Counted from the first letter of the stretch, positions 32,182 to 42,086 are shown. The stretch is DNA of 64,000 bases from Serratia sarumanii (GCF_029962605.1 NZ_CP124750.1:2852001-2916000); one strand, 5' to 3'. The notes: a model not told the origin generated them from the sequence alone. A program made the numbers and translations.

Positions 32182-33768
32182 ATGTTGATGACCCACCTCG
32201 CCGCGTCCCGATATCGTTACTACCGTTGGCTGCTGGCCGGAGCGGTGGGCGCGGCTATTCTGTTGGTATCGCTGTATACCCGTTACTATCAAGAGGTCAA
32301 AAGCATCGAGTTGAGCCAACACACGTTGGCCACCCGCACCGTCGGCAAGCTCAACCAGTTGCTGACGCCGGCGCAGCTGCAGGCGGAACGCAGCATGGAC
32401 ATGCTGAACCAGTCCTGCGAGAACGTGTCATCTACCCTGCGCTTTCGCGCCGCGCAAAATCAGGCGCTGCGCGCCATGTTGCTGGTGAAGAACGGCATTA
32501 TTTACTGCTCCAGCCTGTTTGGCGCCCGTCATTATCAGCTGGCCGCGGTGATGCCCTCCTTCGTCAACAGCGACGCCAGGCTGGCGCTGCGCCCCTCGCT
32601 GGCGGTGAGCAAAGGTCTGCCCACGCTGGTGCTGTGGACGCCATCGCCCCGCGATAAAACCAGCGGCGTGCTGCACGTATTCAATATCGAGCTGCTGTCC
32701 AACTTTTTACTCGAGCCGCAGGAGCCTTACGTTCAGCGCGTGGTGCTGAACGTGGCCGACAGCAGCCTGGAATACGGCCGCCGCGAAATCCTGAGCCGCG
32801 ATACCCTGACCAACGATCTGCGCTACACCGCCGGCTCCGCGCTGTATCCGTTCTCGATTTCGCTGTTCGGCCCGCAGATCGGCATGCTGGCGCTTTCCGC
32901 CCTGCCGCGCCATATTCCGCTGGCGCTGCTGATCAGCCTGTTGGCCGCCTATGTGGTCTATCTGCTCACCGCCAACCGCATGAGCCTGTCTTATCACATC
33001 GGCCATGCCATCACCCATCGCGAGTTCCGCGTCTACTGCCAGCCGATCATCCACAGCGATACCGGGCGCTGCGCCGGCGTCGAGATGCTGCTGCGTTGGA
33101 AAAAGAAACGGCAAGGGTGGATCTCGCCCGACGTGTTTATTCCGCTGGCCGAGCAGCATGAGCTGATCATTCCGCTCACCCGCTATCTGATGAGCACCGT
33201 GACGGAAAATCTGCAGCTGTTCCCGCCCCGGCCGTCGTTCTACATCAGCATCAACGTCGCCGCCGAGCATTTTAAAACGCTCAATATCATCGACGATATC
33301 CGCCAGATCTGGCTGCCGGCGCACCCGATGCCCTCGCTGATGCTGGAGCTGACCGAACGCACCGCGCTGTCGGCAATTCAGTATGACCAGATTCGCACGC
33401 TGAAAGACATGGGGATCATGCTGGCCATCGACGATTTCGGCACCGGCCACAGCTCGCTGAGCTACCTGAAGAACCTCAGCCCGGACGTCTTGAAGATCGA
33501 TCGCGGGTTTACCGCCGCCATCGGCACCGACGCGGTCAACGCCACGGTGACCGACACCATCATTACGCTGGCGCAGCGCCTGAAGCTGAAACTGGTGGCA
33601 GAGGGGGTGGAAACGGAGGAACAGGCCGACTATCTGCGCTCACGCGAGGTCAATGCCCTGCAGGGATATTATTTCGCCAAGCCGATGCCGATCCACGTTT
33701 TCCCGCTGTGGTTGCAGCAGTACGAATCGCGCGTCAGGAAAGCGGAAGAGGATCCGCCGGAGGCCTGA
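32182..33768 (+). CDS. pdeD: CSS-motif c-di-GMP phosphodiesterase (PdeD/YoaD-type)
   Basis: 528 residues. TM1 is at about 17-35. A periplasmic CSS domain has Cys79 (NQSC) and the CSS at 109-111, the disulfide pair known from this family to gate degradation or activity. TM2 is at about 245-265. The C-terminal EAL domain has E in GVEMLLRW (EML instead of EAL), ISINVAAEHF, LELTER, DDFGTG, LKIDRGF, VAEGVETEEQ and QGYYFAKP. The metal and catalytic residues are all present, so it should be active. The start is at ATG with AAGGA nine bases upstream. The position after sdaA matches E. coli yoaD (pdeD). Confidence 0.92.
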   Translation: MLMTHLAASRYRYYRWLLAGAVGAAILLVSLYTRYYQEVKSIELSQHTLATRTVGKLNQLLTPAQLQAERSMDMLNQSCENVSSTLRFRAAQNQALRAMLLVKNGIIYCSSLFGARHYQLAAVMPSFVNSDARLALRPSLAVSKGLPTLVLWTPSPRDKTSGVLHVFNIELLSNFLLEPQEPYVQRVVLNVADSSLEYGRREILSRDTLTNDLRYTAGSALYPFSISLFGPQIGMLALSALPRHIPLALLISLLAAYVVYLLTANRMSLSYHIGHAITHREFRVYCQPIIHSDTGRCAGVEMLLRWKKKRQGWISPDVFIPLAEQHELIIPLTRYLMSTVTENLQLFPPRPSFYISINVAAEHFKTLNIIDDIRQIWLPAHPMPSLMLELTERTALSAIQYDQIRTLKDMGIMLAIDDFGTGHSSLSYLKNLSPDVLKIDRGFTAAIGTDAVNATVTDTIITLAQRLKLKLVAEGVETEEQADYLRSREVNALQGYYFAKPMPIHVFPLWLQQYESRVRKAEEDPPEA

Positions 33769-33784
33769 GCCCCCGGCGGGAGGG

Positions 33785-35329
33785 TTACGCGTGCGCCGTC
33801 TCGTCCAGGACGACGCGGGTAACGCGCACCAGTTCGATACGGTATTCGGACACCTCAACGATATCGAACCGCAGGTGGTTCAGCTCAATGCTATCTCCCG
33901 CCACCGGCATCTGCCCGTAGTGGGCCAACAGCAGCCCCGCCAGGGTGGCATAGTCGGCGGTGGGGCTGACCAGGTCATCGCAGGCCAGCGCCTGTTCCAG
34001 CGAGTGCAGATCGGTTCCGCCCTTCACCAGCCAGCCGTCGCCTTCCGCCACGATGTCCGGCGTTTCGTCCTCGTCCGGGAATTCACCGGCAATCGCTTCC
34101 AGCACGTCCAGCGGCGTCACCAGCCCCTGCACCACGCCGAACTCGTTGGTGACCACCACCAGCCGCCCTTTGGCGCGGCGCAGCACCGCCAGCAGCTTGA
34201 TGACGTCCATGGTTTCCGGCACCACGATCGGCGGCGTGCGGGCGGCGAACTCGGCGATATCTTCCCCTTGCTCCAGCGCCACCAGCAGATCCTTGGCGCG
34301 TACCACGCCCACGATCTCATCCACCGAATCGCGGCACACCGGGAACAGGCTGTGCGGCGTATCCAGCAGCTGTGCGCGCACCTCCTCGCGGGAGCGCTCG
34401 CAGTCGACCCAGGAAATGTCGGTGCGCGGCGTCATCACGCTGCGCAATGAACGCGAGGCCAGCGTCAACACGCCGCTGATCATATAGCGCTCTTCCGCCG
34501 CAAAGGTTTCATCCCTCGGCAAGGCGACCGCATCGTCCGTCTGCTGCGCACGCTGCTGCCCCATCAGGCGCATGATCGCTTCCGCGGTGCGCTCGCGCAT
34601 CGGACGGCGCGCTTGATGCTTGATAAAGTTGCGGCGCGCGATCTGGTTGAACAATTCAATCAGGATCGAGAAGCCGATAGCGGCATACAGGTAGCCTTTA
34701 GGAATGTGCAAACCGAAGCCTTCGGCGATCAGGCTCAGGCCGATCATCAACAGGAAGCTCAGGCACAGCACCACGATGGTCGGGTGCGCGTTGACGAAGT
34801 TGGTCAACGGCTTCGACGCCAACAGCATCACCGCCATCGCGATCACCACCGCCGCCATCATCACCGGCAGATCGTTCACCATGCCCACGGCGGTAATCAC
34901 CGCGTCGAGCGAAAATACCGCGTCGAGGATCACGATTTGCACCACCACCGCCCAGAACTTGGCGTAACCGCGGTTAGCGCCGTCTTGATGCGTCTGCCCT
35001 TCCAGCCGTTCATGCAGCTCCATGGTGGCCTTGAACAGCAGGAACACCCCGCCGAACAGCAGGATCAAATCGCGGCCGGAGAAGCTGAAATCGCCGACGC
35101 TGAACAGCGGCGTGGTCAGGGTTACCATCCAGGAGATCACCGACAGCAGGCCCAAACGCATCAGCAATGCCAGCGACAGGCCGATAATGCGCGCCTTATC
35201 GCGCTGCTTCGGCGGCAGCTTGTCGGCCAAAATGGCGATGAACACCAGGTTGTCGATGCCCAGCACGATTTCCAGCACCACCAGCGTCAGCAACCCCGCC
35301 CAAATAGAGGGGTCCATTAAAAATTCCAT
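33785..35329 (-). CDS. yoaE: TerC/CBS/CorC-domain inner membrane protein YoaE
   Basis: 514 residues. An N-terminal TerC-like membrane domain (about 1-235, seven helices) contains [11 protein letters not shown] and [12 protein letters not shown] with acidic intramembrane residues typical for metal-ion transporters. Two CBS domains span about 300-420 ([41 protein letters not shown]). A C-terminal CorC_HlyC domain follows. It is convergent with pdeD, as in E. coli. Probable metal-ion export or membrane-insertion-related role, inferred from TerC relatives. Confidence 0.93.
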   Translation of the reverse strand: MEFLMDPSIWAGLLTLVVLEIVLGIDNLVFIAILADKLPPKQRDKARIIGLSLALLMRLGLLSVISWMVTLTTPLFSVGDFSFSGRDLILLFGGVFLLFKATMELHERLEGQTHQDGANRGYAKFWAVVVQIVILDAVFSLDAVITAVGMVNDLPVMMAAVVIAMAVMLLASKPLTNFVNAHPTIVVLCLSFLLMIGLSLIAEGFGLHIPKGYLYAAIGFSILIELFNQIARRNFIKHQARRPMRERTAEAIMRLMGQQRAQQTDDAVALPRDETFAAEERYMISGVLTLASRSLRSVMTPRTDISWVDCERSREEVRAQLLDTPHSLFPVCRDSVDEIVGVVRAKDLLVALEQGEDIAEFAARTPPIVVPETMDVIKLLAVLRRAKGRLVVVTNEFGVVQGLVTPLDVLEAIAGEFPDEDETPDIVAEGDGWLVKGGTDLHSLEQALACDDLVSPTADYATLAGLLLAHYGQMPVAGDSIELNHLRFDIVEVSEYRIELVRVTRVVLDETAHA

Positions 35330-35892
35330 ATCAGACTCCAGAGAAAAGTGGGAATGAGCGCATGCCGCTCAGACGTGACGATGCCGCCGCTGCATGGGTG
35401 CAGTCGACAATAGCAAGGTGACGGGATGGGATTGCCGGGAGATGGCCGAAGGGCCGAACAGCATATGCAACGCCAGCGGGTGGCGGGTGAAACCTGGAAA
35501 AACAGTAACTTCGGTGACAGTCCATAGGGAGGGCTGAGGCCCTTCACTCCTTAGTGATGAAAGAAGGAATTACTGTATCAGGATTTTTCTGGGGGACAAA
35601 GCGGCTTTTTCAACGGCGGTTTAGGGTGACGTCCCCGCCATGTCATCTGCGACAGCTAAGATTTCTCCGAGCATTCAATAGCGGAGCAGCGTCACAAAAA
35701 ATATTTTTTCACTCACTAAAATAAATGTCGCGTTCGTGAAGTATTGCGCACAGGCATTTGAAACTGCGTGAGAAATGTTAGGCGTGCGTTTCTTTTTTTC
35801 TACCATAATGTATCTGAACCGCGGAAGTGACTGCCAAGACGGCGCGGAGAAACGACACAAACCGCGCCTGGAGTTCAACGAGGAGGTAGCGA
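35330..35892. other. Divergent regulatory region yoaE / manXYZ
   Basis: About 560 bp without a convincing gene. It carries promoters for yoaE (minus) and the man operon (plus). Near 35702-35723 TATTTT and AAAATA form an inverted repeat that resembles the Mlc operator region of E. coli manX. The rest is unassigned. Confidence 0.4.
35702..35723 (+). promoter_or_regulatory. Possible Mlc-type operator upstream of manX
   Basis: TATTTT-N10-AAAATA inverted repeat about 170 bp before manX. E. coli manXYZ is repressed by Mlc at AT-rich sites of similar look. The match is from memory and weak. Confidence 0.3.
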
Positions 35893-36852
35893 GTGGCAAT
35901 AGCTATTATCATCGGCACACACGGGGCTGCAGCGGAACAACTGCTGAAAACGGCGGAGATGCTATTGGGCGAGCAGGACAACGTCGCCTTTATAGACTTC
36001 GTTCCCGGTGAGAATGCCGAGACGTTAATCGTCAAGTACAACGAAAAAATCAGTGGGTTGGATACCAGTGGCGGCGTGCTGTTCCTGGTGGATACCTGGG
36101 GCGGCAGCCCGTTCAACGCCGCCAGCCGCATTGCGGTCGACAAGGAAAACTATGAGGTCGTCACCGGGGTCAACATTCCGATGCTGGTGGAAACCTTCAT
36201 GGCGCGGGACGACAACCCCGCCTTCGATGAACTGGTGGCGCTGGCGTTGGAAACCGGCCGCGAAGGCGTGAAAGCGCTGAAAAAACCGCAGGAAGAACCC
36301 GCAAAACCCGCAGCACCCGTCGCCAAAGCCGCTGCCCCTCAGGCGCCGCTGGGGCCGAATGACCACATGAAAATCGGCCTGGCGCGCATCGATGACCGCT
36401 TGATTCACGGCCAGGTCGCTACCCGCTGGACCAAAGAGACCAACGTCAGCCGCATTATCGTCGTCAGCGATGAAGTCGCCGCCGACCATGTGCGCAAAAC
36501 CCTGCTGACCCAGGTCGCCCCGCCGGGCGTCACCGCCCACGTGGTGGACGTGGCGAAGGCCATCCGCGTCTGGAACAACCCGAAATACGCCAACGACCGC
36601 GTGATGCTGTTGTTTACCAACCCGACCGACGTCTTGCGTCTGGTGGAGGGCGGCGTGGATATTCAATCCGTCAATATCGGCGGCATGGCGTTCCGTCAGG
36701 GGAAAACCCAGGTGAACAACGCCGTTTCCGTCGATGAAAAAGATATCGAAGCGTTTAAGAAACTGAACGATCGCGGTATCGAGCTGGAGGTACGCAAGGT
36801 CTCGTCCGACAGCCGGCTAAAAATGATGGACCTGATTAACAAACTCAATTAG
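35893..36852 (+). CDS. manX: PTS mannose-family EIIAB (ManX)
   Basis: Cytoplasmic phosphotransfer subunit of the mannose/glucose/glucosamine PTS. 319 residues from GTG behind AGGAGG. Domain IIA spans about 1-130 with phospho-His10 (IIIGTHGAAA). An Ala/Pro-rich linker lies at 131-153. Domain IIB spans about 157-319 with His172 (IDDRLIHGQV). It is followed by manY and manZ in one operon. Confidence 0.96.
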   Translation: MAIAIIIGTHGAAAEQLLKTAEMLLGEQDNVAFIDFVPGENAETLIVKYNEKISGLDTSGGVLFLVDTWGGSPFNAASRIAVDKENYEVVTGVNIPMLVETFMARDDNPAFDELVALALETGREGVKALKKPQEEPAKPAAPVAKAAAPQAPLGPNDHMKIGLARIDDRLIHGQVATRWTKETNVSRIIVVSDEVAADHVRKTLLTQVAPPGVTAHVVDVAKAIRVWNNPKYANDRVMLLFTNPTDVLRLVEGGVDIQSVNIGGMAFRQGKTQVNNAVSVDEKDIEAFKKLNDRGIELEVRKVSSDSRLKMMDLINKLN

Positions 36853-36908
36853 TGGCGCCAGCCGCTGATTATTTTACTCAGAGCTTTTTTGGTCATAGGA
36901 GAAGTGCA

Positions 36909-37709
36909 ATGGAGATCACCACTCTTCAGATTGTGCTGATATTTATCGTTGCCTGTATCGCCGGGATGGGTTCCGTCCTCGACGAGTTTCAGTTCCACCG
37001 TCCGCTGGTCGCCTGTACCCTGATCGGCTTCATTCTCGGCGATATGAAAACCGGCATCATTATCGGCGGTACGCTGGAAATGATCGCCCTGGGCTGGATG
37101 AACATCGGTGCGGCAGTCGCGCCGGATGCCGCCCTGGCGTCCATCATCTCGACCATTCTGGTCATCGCCGGCGGGCAAAGCGTCGGCGCCGGTATCGCCC
37201 TGGCCATTCCGCTGGCGGCGGCCGGCCAGGTGTTGACCATCATCGTGCGCACCCTCACCGTGGCCTTCCAGCACGCGGCGGACAGCGCGGCGGAGCGCGG
37301 CAGCCTGCGGGCCATCACCTGGATCCACATCGGCGCCCTGCTGCTGCAGGCGATGCGTATCGCCATCCCGGCGGTCATCGTCGCCATCTCGGTCGGTACC
37401 GCCGGGGTACACGCCCTGCTCAACTCGATCCCGGAAGTGGTCACCAGCGGCCTGAACATCGCCGGCGGCATGATCGTGGTGGTCGGTTACGCGATGGTGA
37501 TTAACATGATGCGCGCCGGCTACCTGATGCCGTTCTTCTACCTGGGTTTCGTGACCGCCGCCTTCACCAACTTCAACCTGGTGGCGCTCGGCGTCATCGG
37601 CGTGGTGATGGCCGTGCTGTATATCCAGCTCAGCCCGAAATACAACAAGTCTCAGGTTGTCCAGGCCGGCCCGGCTAACGCGAACGATCTCGATAACGAA
37701 CTCGACTAG
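36909..37709 (+). CDS. manY: PTS mannose-family EIIC (ManY)
   Basis: Membrane channel subunit. 266 residues starting MEITTLQIVLIFIVACIAGMGSVLDEFQFHRPL, virtually the E. coli sequence. Multiple membrane segments; the conserved GGTLEMIALGWMNIGAAVAPD is present. AGGAGAAGTGCA precedes the ATG at 36909; the open frame back to 36852 starts inside the manX end region and is not used. ManYZ also serves as the entry route for some phages and bacteriocins in E. coli. Confidence 0.96.
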   Translation: MEITTLQIVLIFIVACIAGMGSVLDEFQFHRPLVACTLIGFILGDMKTGIIIGGTLEMIALGWMNIGAAVAPDAALASIISTILVIAGGQSVGAGIALAIPLAAAGQVLTIIVRTLTVAFQHAADSAAERGSLRAITWIHIGALLLQAMRIAIPAVIVAISVGTAGVHALLNSIPEVVTSGLNIAGGMIVVVGYAMVINMMRAGYLMPFFYLGFVTAAFTNFNLVALGVIGVVMAVLYIQLSPKYNKSQVVQAGPANANDLDNELD

Positions 37710-37724
37710 GAATAGGTGAGAGAA

Positions 37725-38567
37725 ATGGTTGATACAACTGCTCAAAAGAAACTCACGCCGGCCGATATTCGCGGCGTATTCCTGCGCTCGAACCTGTTCC
37801 AGGGTTCGTGGAACTTCGAACGCATGCAGGCGCTGGGTTTTTGCTTCTCGATGGTACCGGTGATCCGTCGCCTGTATCCGGAAAACAATGACGATCGCAA
37901 ACAGGCGATCAAGCGCCACCTCGAGTTCTTCAACACCCACCCTTACGTGGCGGCGCCGGTGCTCGGCGTAACCATGGCGATGGAAGAGCAACGCGCGAAC
38001 GGCGCGCCGATCGACGACGGCGCGATCAACGGCATCAAGGTCGGCCTGATGGGGCCGTTGGCCGGTGTCGGTGACCCGATTTTCTGGGGCACCGTGCGGC
38101 CGGTATTCGCCGCGCTCGGCGCGGGCATCGCCATGAGCGGCAGCCTGCTCGGGCCAATCCTGTTCTTCGTGCTGTTCAACCTGGTGCGCCTGCTGACCCG
38201 CTACTACGGCGTGGCCTACGGTTACCGTAAAGGGGTGGATATCGTCAACGACATGGGCGGCGGCTTCTTGCAGAAACTGACGGAAGGGGCGTCCATTCTC
38301 GGCCTGTTTGTCATGGGGGCGCTGGTCAACAAGTGGACGCACGTGAATATCCCGCTGGTGGTGTCCAAGATCACCGACCAGACCGGGCATACCAACGTGA
38401 CCACGGTGCAGACCATCCTCGACCAATTGATGCCGGGCCTGGTGCCGTTGCTGCTGACCTTCGCCTGTATGTGGCTGCTGCGCAAGAAAGTCAACGCGCT
38501 GTGGATAATCATCGGCTTCTTCGTCATCGGTATCTTTGGCTATTGGATTGGCCTGCTGGGCCTGTAA
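37725..38567 (+). CDS. manZ: PTS mannose-family EIID (ManZ)
   Basis: Second membrane subunit of the mannose PTS permease. 280 residues from MVDTTAQKKLTPADIRGVFLRSNLFQGSWNFERMQ. EIID signatures are GIKVGLMGPLAGVGDPIFWGT and the C-terminal hydrophobic helix. The start is ATG at 37725; a GTG nine bases upstream is less likely because E. coli ManZ begins MVDTT. A strong hairpin with T-tract follows before yobD. Confidence 0.96.
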   Translation: MVDTTAQKKLTPADIRGVFLRSNLFQGSWNFERMQALGFCFSMVPVIRRLYPENNDDRKQAIKRHLEFFNTHPYVAAPVLGVTMAMEEQRANGAPIDDGAINGIKVGLMGPLAGVGDPIFWGTVRPVFAALGAGIAMSGSLLGPILFFVLFNLVRLLTRYYGVAYGYRKGVDIVNDMGGGFLQKLTEGASILGLFVMGALVNKWTHVNIPLVVSKITDQTGHTNVTTVQTILDQLMPGLVPLLLTFACMWLLRKKVNALWIIIGFFVIGIFGYWIGLLGL

Positions 38568-38579
38568 TCGTTCGAAACG

Positions 38580-38606
38580 GCCGGGGGGCAACCCCCGGCT
38601 TTTTTA
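38580..38606 (+). terminator. Terminator between manZ and yobD
   Basis: GCCGGGGG / CCCCCGGC stem (38580-38587 with 38592-38599), loop GCAA, followed by seven T. yobD starts 16 bp later, so it may attenuate rather than fully separate the two. Confidence 0.88.
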
Positions 38607-38621
38607 TGTGTGGAGCAAGAG

Positions 38622-39080
38622 ATGTCACTGACCGACGCCGTACTGATGCTGTTTATCACCCTGCTGTTGCTGTACTCGCTGTATGACGAATTCGGCATGG
38701 ATCTGCTGAAAGGCAAAACGCGCCTCAAGGTGCTGCTCAAACGCCGCCACCGCCTCGACAGCCTGATTTTCGTCGGCCTGATCGCCATTCTGATTTACCG
38801 CAATGTCACCGACAATGGTGCGGTATTAACCACCTACCTGCTTATTTCCTTGGCGCTGCTCGCTATCTATGTTTCTTATATTCGCGCTCCAAAGATGGTG
38901 TTTAAAGCGCAGGGTTTTTTCTTCGCCAATGTGTTTGTTGAATATAACCGCATTAAAGCCATGAATTTATCGGAGGACGGTATTCTGGCCATCGACCTGG
39001 AACAGCGCCGGCTGTTGGTTCAGGTGACACACCTGGACGACCTGGAGAAAATTTATCAATTTTTCGTTGATAATCAATAG
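38622..39080 (+). CDS. yobD: DUF986 inner membrane protein YobD
   Basis: 152 residues with three predicted membrane segments (residues 3-20, 48-65 and 70-90). Conserved DUF986 motif [28 protein letters not shown] is nearly identical to E. coli YobD. The start MSLTDAV at 38622 follows GGAGCAAGAG. Found between manXYZ and mntP in both organisms. The function is unknown. Confidence 0.93.
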   Translation: MSLTDAVLMLFITLLLLYSLYDEFGMDLLKGKTRLKVLLKRRHRLDSLIFVGLIAILIYRNVTDNGAVLTTYLLISLALLAIYVSYIRAPKMVFKAQGFFFANVFVEYNRIKAMNLSEDGILAIDLEQRRLLVQVTHLDDLEKIYQFFVDNQ

Positions 39081-39305
39081 ATAAATAAATAACCGCTTTG
39101 TTACCGCTCAAACCTTGCGCGGCCTGTGGGTAATTAATGGGCTGCGTCACTTTCACTCTGACTATTATTTCCGCAACATTGTTACCCACGTCTACATTAT
39201 ATTCCCGCATGAAATTAGATTAATGAAAACGAGTCTCAATTAAGTGCGAACATCACGCCAGAATAAAGTTGTCGGTGGCGGAAATAATATGGTATGGTTG
39301 CGCCG
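39081..39305. other. mntP promoter region
   Basis: No gene. It holds the promoter for the riboswitch-mntP transcript. At 39221-39242 TAATGAAAAC...CTCAATTA is a partial inverted repeat with a Fur-box look, noted as a weak candidate only. Confidence 0.4.
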
Positions 39306-39480
39306 TCATTGGGGAGTAGCCGGTTTCTGGAGAATAAAACGCCAGAAACGCCCGTATCAACATACTCGTTTCGCCGTATGAAACGTGGTGCGGGCAGCCA
39401 GGTAAGGTTGGCGAGACCATAGACACGTAACTCCGTCGTTTGGTTGGGGGTGGGTTACGTGTATATGGAGCCACCCGGCC
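39306..39480 (+). promoter_or_regulatory. yybP-ykoY manganese riboswitch upstream of mntP
   Basis: The class signatures are present in order: GGGGAGTAGCC at 39311-39321, the central TCAACATACTCGT near 39357-39369, and GCGAGACC at 39411-39418. The same elements occur in the E. coli mntP leader, which binds Mn2+ and raises expression. Downstream, ACACGTAAC (39423-39431) can pair with GTTACGTGT (39454-39462), a likely expression-platform stem. The mntP ribosome site (GAGG near 39481) follows. Confidence 0.92.
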
Positions 39481-39493
39481 GAGGCTATTTCAC

Positions 39494-40063
39494 ATGAACC
39501 TTTCAGCAACACTCATTCTCGCTTTCGGCATGTCCATGGATGCTTTCGCCGCTTCGATCGGCAAAGGCGCCAGCCTGCATCAACCCCGTTTCCGCGAAGC
39601 GATCCGCACCGGCCTGATCTTCGGCGTGGTCGAAGCGATCACCCCGCTCATCGGTTGGGCCATCGGCCTGTTCGCCAGCCAATACATCATGGAATGGGAC
39701 CACTGGGTCGCCTTCTCGCTGCTGTTCATTCTCGGCATGCGCATGATTGTCGAAGGGGTGCGCAACAAGCCCGATGAAGAAGAGAAGGTCAAACGCCACG
39801 GCTTCTGGATCTTGGTGGCCACCGCTATCGCCACCAGCCTCGACGCCATGGCTATCGGCGTCGGCCTGGCCTTCCTGCAGGTCAATATCGTGCACACCGC
39901 CATGGCCATCGGTTGCGCCACCATGATCATGGCGACGCTGGGCATGATGATCGGCCGCTTTATCGGCCCGCTGCTGGGAAAACGCGCCGAGATCCTCGGC
40001 GGCGTGGTGCTGATCGGTATCGGCGTCAACATTCTGCTGGAGCATCTCGGCTACCTGGCCTGA
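39494..40063 (+). CDS. mntP: Manganese exporter MntP
   Basis: 189-residue inner membrane Mn2+ exporter, six helices in two DUF204 repeats. [14 protein letters not shown] and [13 protein letters not shown] carry the paired Asp residues that define the family. The start [17 protein letters not shown] at 39494 matches E. coli. An open frame from 39440 would overlap the riboswitch. Control by the upstream Mn riboswitch is expected. Confidence 0.95.
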   Translation: MNLSATLILAFGMSMDAFAASIGKGASLHQPRFREAIRTGLIFGVVEAITPLIGWAIGLFASQYIMEWDHWVAFSLLFILGMRMIVEGVRNKPDEEEKVKRHGFWILVATAIATSLDAMAIGVGLAFLQVNIVHTAMAIGCATMIMATLGMMIGRFIGPLLGKRAEILGGVVLIGIGVNILLEHLGYLA

Positions 40064-40077
40064 GGCGCTCGCGCTAC

Positions 40078-40107
40078 AAAAAAACCTGCCGCGGCAGGTT
40101 TTTTTGT
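40078..40107. terminator. Bidirectional terminator between mntP and rlmA
   Basis: AAACCTGCC / GGCAGGTTT stem with GC loop, flanked by A-run and T-run, serving both convergent genes. Confidence 0.9.
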
Positions 40108-40127
40108 TTCTGGGCTCACTGCGCCTG

Positions 40128-40946
40128 TTAAGCACGGCGCCGGTACAACGCCAGCACGAAATCCGTTTCGCACTCAAACTCGCCGCCGTGCGCCAGCCTC
40201 TGCTGCACCTCCGGCGTAGCGCGCCAGGCGAACGGCGTCATCTGCAGCAGGTTAGCAGCCTGTGCGCCCGGCAGGGCCATCGTATAGGCCAATGCCTCTT
40301 TACGCTCACACTCGAATCCATCGAACTGTTCGTCCTGTTCGGCATGCAGCTGCGCCTGCTGGTACACCTGCTCTTTCAGCTGGTACAGATGACGCGGGCC
40401 CGGCGAAACCGTCACCACCACGCCGCCCGGCTTCACCACTCGCGCCAGCTCCGCCGCCTTGCAGGGCGCATAGATGCGCAACACCGCATCCAGCGCCGCG
40501 TCGGCGAACGGCAGGCGATGGCTGGAGGCGACGCAGAACGAGACCGCGGGATAACGCTTGGCAGCGTAGCGGATCGCTACCTTGGCGACGTCCAGCCCAT
40601 AGACCGCCATATTGCGCGCCTGCGCCAGCCGTGCGGCCACGGCGGCGGTGTAATACCCTTCCCCACAGCCTATATCCAATAACGCGCCTGCATCGGCCGC
40701 CAGCGCCAAATCCAGCCACTCTGCCACCTGCTGCTGCAGCGGCTGATAAAAACCGCCGTCGAGAAACGCGCGCCGCGCCTGCATCATTTCCGCGCTGTCT
40801 CCCGGCTGCTTCGATCGCTTGTGCTGTACCGGCAGCAGATTGACGTAGCCTTCTTTGGCTTGATCGAACTGATGATTGCCGTCGCAACGCCAGCGTTGCG
40901 ATGAGAAATGCAGCGGTTGATGACACAGAGGGCATTGATAGGACAT
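40128..40946 (-). CDS. rlmA: 23S rRNA (guanine-745-N1) methyltransferase
   Basis: Methylates G745 of 23S rRNA. 272 residues starting [12 protein letters not shown]. The N-terminal zinc finger uses CPLC near the start and further Cys/His ([10 protein letters not shown]). The SAM motif is [36 protein letters not shown] is a family match. The frame extends to 41006, but the E. coli start is at the CPLC segment. Identity is clear by length and synteny. Confidence 0.95.
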   Translation of the reverse strand: MSYQCPLCHQPLHFSSQRWRCDGNHQFDQAKEGYVNLLPVQHKRSKQPGDSAEMMQARRAFLDGGFYQPLQQQVAEWLDLALAADAGALLDIGCGEGYYTAAVAARLAQARNMAVYGLDVAKVAIRYAAKRYPAVSFCVASSHRLPFADAALDAVLRIYAPCKAAELARVVKPGGVVVTVSPGPRHLYQLKEQVYQQAQLHAEQDEQFDGFECERKEALAYTMALPGAQAANLLQMTPFAWRATPEVQQRLAHGGEFECETDFVLALYRRRA

Positions 40947-41107
40947 GAATGGGCTTCCAGAAAGACAGGGCGAGGCTAGTCTAAAGAAGGCGTCGGCTCG
41001 ATGCAAGGCGCATCCCCGCTCGCTTTCGCCGCCAACAACACCTGGTCAAGCGGGGAAAAAGCTGGCTACACTGTGAGTCTGTTTTCTCACGCAGGTGAAA
41101 ATAACTT

Positions 41108-41824
41108 ATGAGCGATCGTTCCGCGCTGCTCGATGCGGTGCCCCACATTCAGCACGGCTTCGGCAGCAAACTCGCGCTGCTGCCGGGGCATCTGCTGCCC
41201 TACAGCGCCACGCTGCCGGAAAAGAAGCAGGTGCACGGCACCCGTATCGTCGAGGTGCTGCAACCGGCGCAGGCGTGCGGTGAAGCCGACGGCTTCTACA
41301 CCCGCCAGCCCGGCATTCTGCTCGGCGTGCTGACGGCGGACTGTCTGCCGGTGCTGTTCAGCCGCCGCGACGGCGGCGCCATCGCCGCGGTTCATGCCGG
41401 CTGGCGCGGGTTGCTGGACGGCATTCTGGAACAGATGGCAGCGCGCATTCGCCAGGACGGCGACACCGCCGACTGGGTGGTCTCTATCGGCCCCGCCGCC
41501 GGCGCATGCTGCTACGAAGTCGACGAAGCGCTGGTGGAGAATTTTAAACAGCGCCTGCCGCTGCCCGCCACGCTGATCAGCCCGCATTACCGGCATCTGG
41601 ATTTGGCCGCGATTGCCGAACACAAGCTGGCGGCGCTGGGCTTCGCCGCCGTTGACCGCGCCGGCAGTTGCACCATCTGCACGCCGGACGTCGACCCGCA
41701 GCGGCCGCAGCGCTTCAAGTACACCAGCTATCGCCGCAACAGCCATCGGCGCGCGCAGGATCCGACGCATCCGGGGATCAAAGGCCGCAACCAGTATGCC
41801 GGCATCATCATCGCCGCCGGATGA
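41108..41824 (+). CDS. PgeF/YfiH-like multicopper-oxidase-fold protein (paralog)
   Basis: 238 residues of the DUF152/YfiH family, whose members act on purine nucleosides or as peptidoglycan editing factor. Signatures are QVHGTRIV with the His ligand, LTADCLPVLF with the Cys, and AAVHAGWRGLLDGIL with the second His. The C-terminal segment QNQYAGIIIA-like end is also typical. The E. coli gene is next to rluD and clpB; here it is between rlmA and cspC, so this is either a paralog or a moved copy. Which substrate it uses cannot be told from sequence. Confidence 0.88.
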   Translation: MSDRSALLDAVPHIQHGFGSKLALLPGHLLPYSATLPEKKQVHGTRIVEVLQPAQACGEADGFYTRQPGILLGVLTADCLPVLFSRRDGGAIAAVHAGWRGLLDGILEQMAARIRQDGDTADWVVSIGPAAGACCYEVDEALVENFKQRLPLPATLISPHYRHLDLAAIAEHKLAALGFAAVDRAGSCTICTPDVDPQRPQRFKYTSYRRNSHRRAQDPTHPGIKGRNQYAGIIIAAG

Positions 41825-41832
41825 CGAAAACG

Positions 41833-41860
41833 AAAAAGCCCGCGCGGAGGCGGGCTTTTT
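41833..41860. terminator. Bidirectional terminator between the PgeF-like gene and cspC
   Basis: AAAAAGCCCGC / GCGGGCTTTTT perfect 11-bp repeat with loop GCGGAG; U-tracts for both convergent genes. Confidence 0.9.
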
Positions 41861-41876
41861 GTACAGCTGACGCTGA

Positions 41877-42086
41877 TTAGATAGCAGTAACGTTTACTGC
41901 AGATGGGCCTTTCTGGCCATCTTGGATTTCGAACTCAACGTTCTGGCCTTCAGCCAGGGTTTTGAAGCCGTTACCCTGGATTGCAGAGAAGTGTACGAAC
42001 ACGTCTTTGCTGCCGTCAGCCGGGGTGATGAAACCGAAACCTTTAGACTCGTTGAACCACTTAACTTGACCTTTGATCTTTGCCAT
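41877..42086 (-). CDS. cspC: Cold-shock-family protein CspC
   Basis: 69-residue OB-fold RNA chaperone and antiterminator that stabilises rpoS and stress mRNAs in E. coli. The sequence ([16 protein letters not shown] to [10 protein letters not shown]) differs from E. coli CspC by about one residue. RNP1 KGFGFITP and RNP2 VFVHFSAI are intact. It follows yobF by 41 bp on the same strand, the conserved yobF-cspC operon. Confidence 0.97.
   Translation of the reverse strand: MAKIKGQVKWFNESKGFGFITPADGSKDVFVHFSAIQGNGFKTLAEGQNVEFEIQDGQKGPSAVNVTAI

Noticed and set aside
39221..39242. Fur-box-like sequence before mntP
   Set aside because: Only a partial inverted repeat with several mismatches to the 19-bp consensus; listed only as a weak note.
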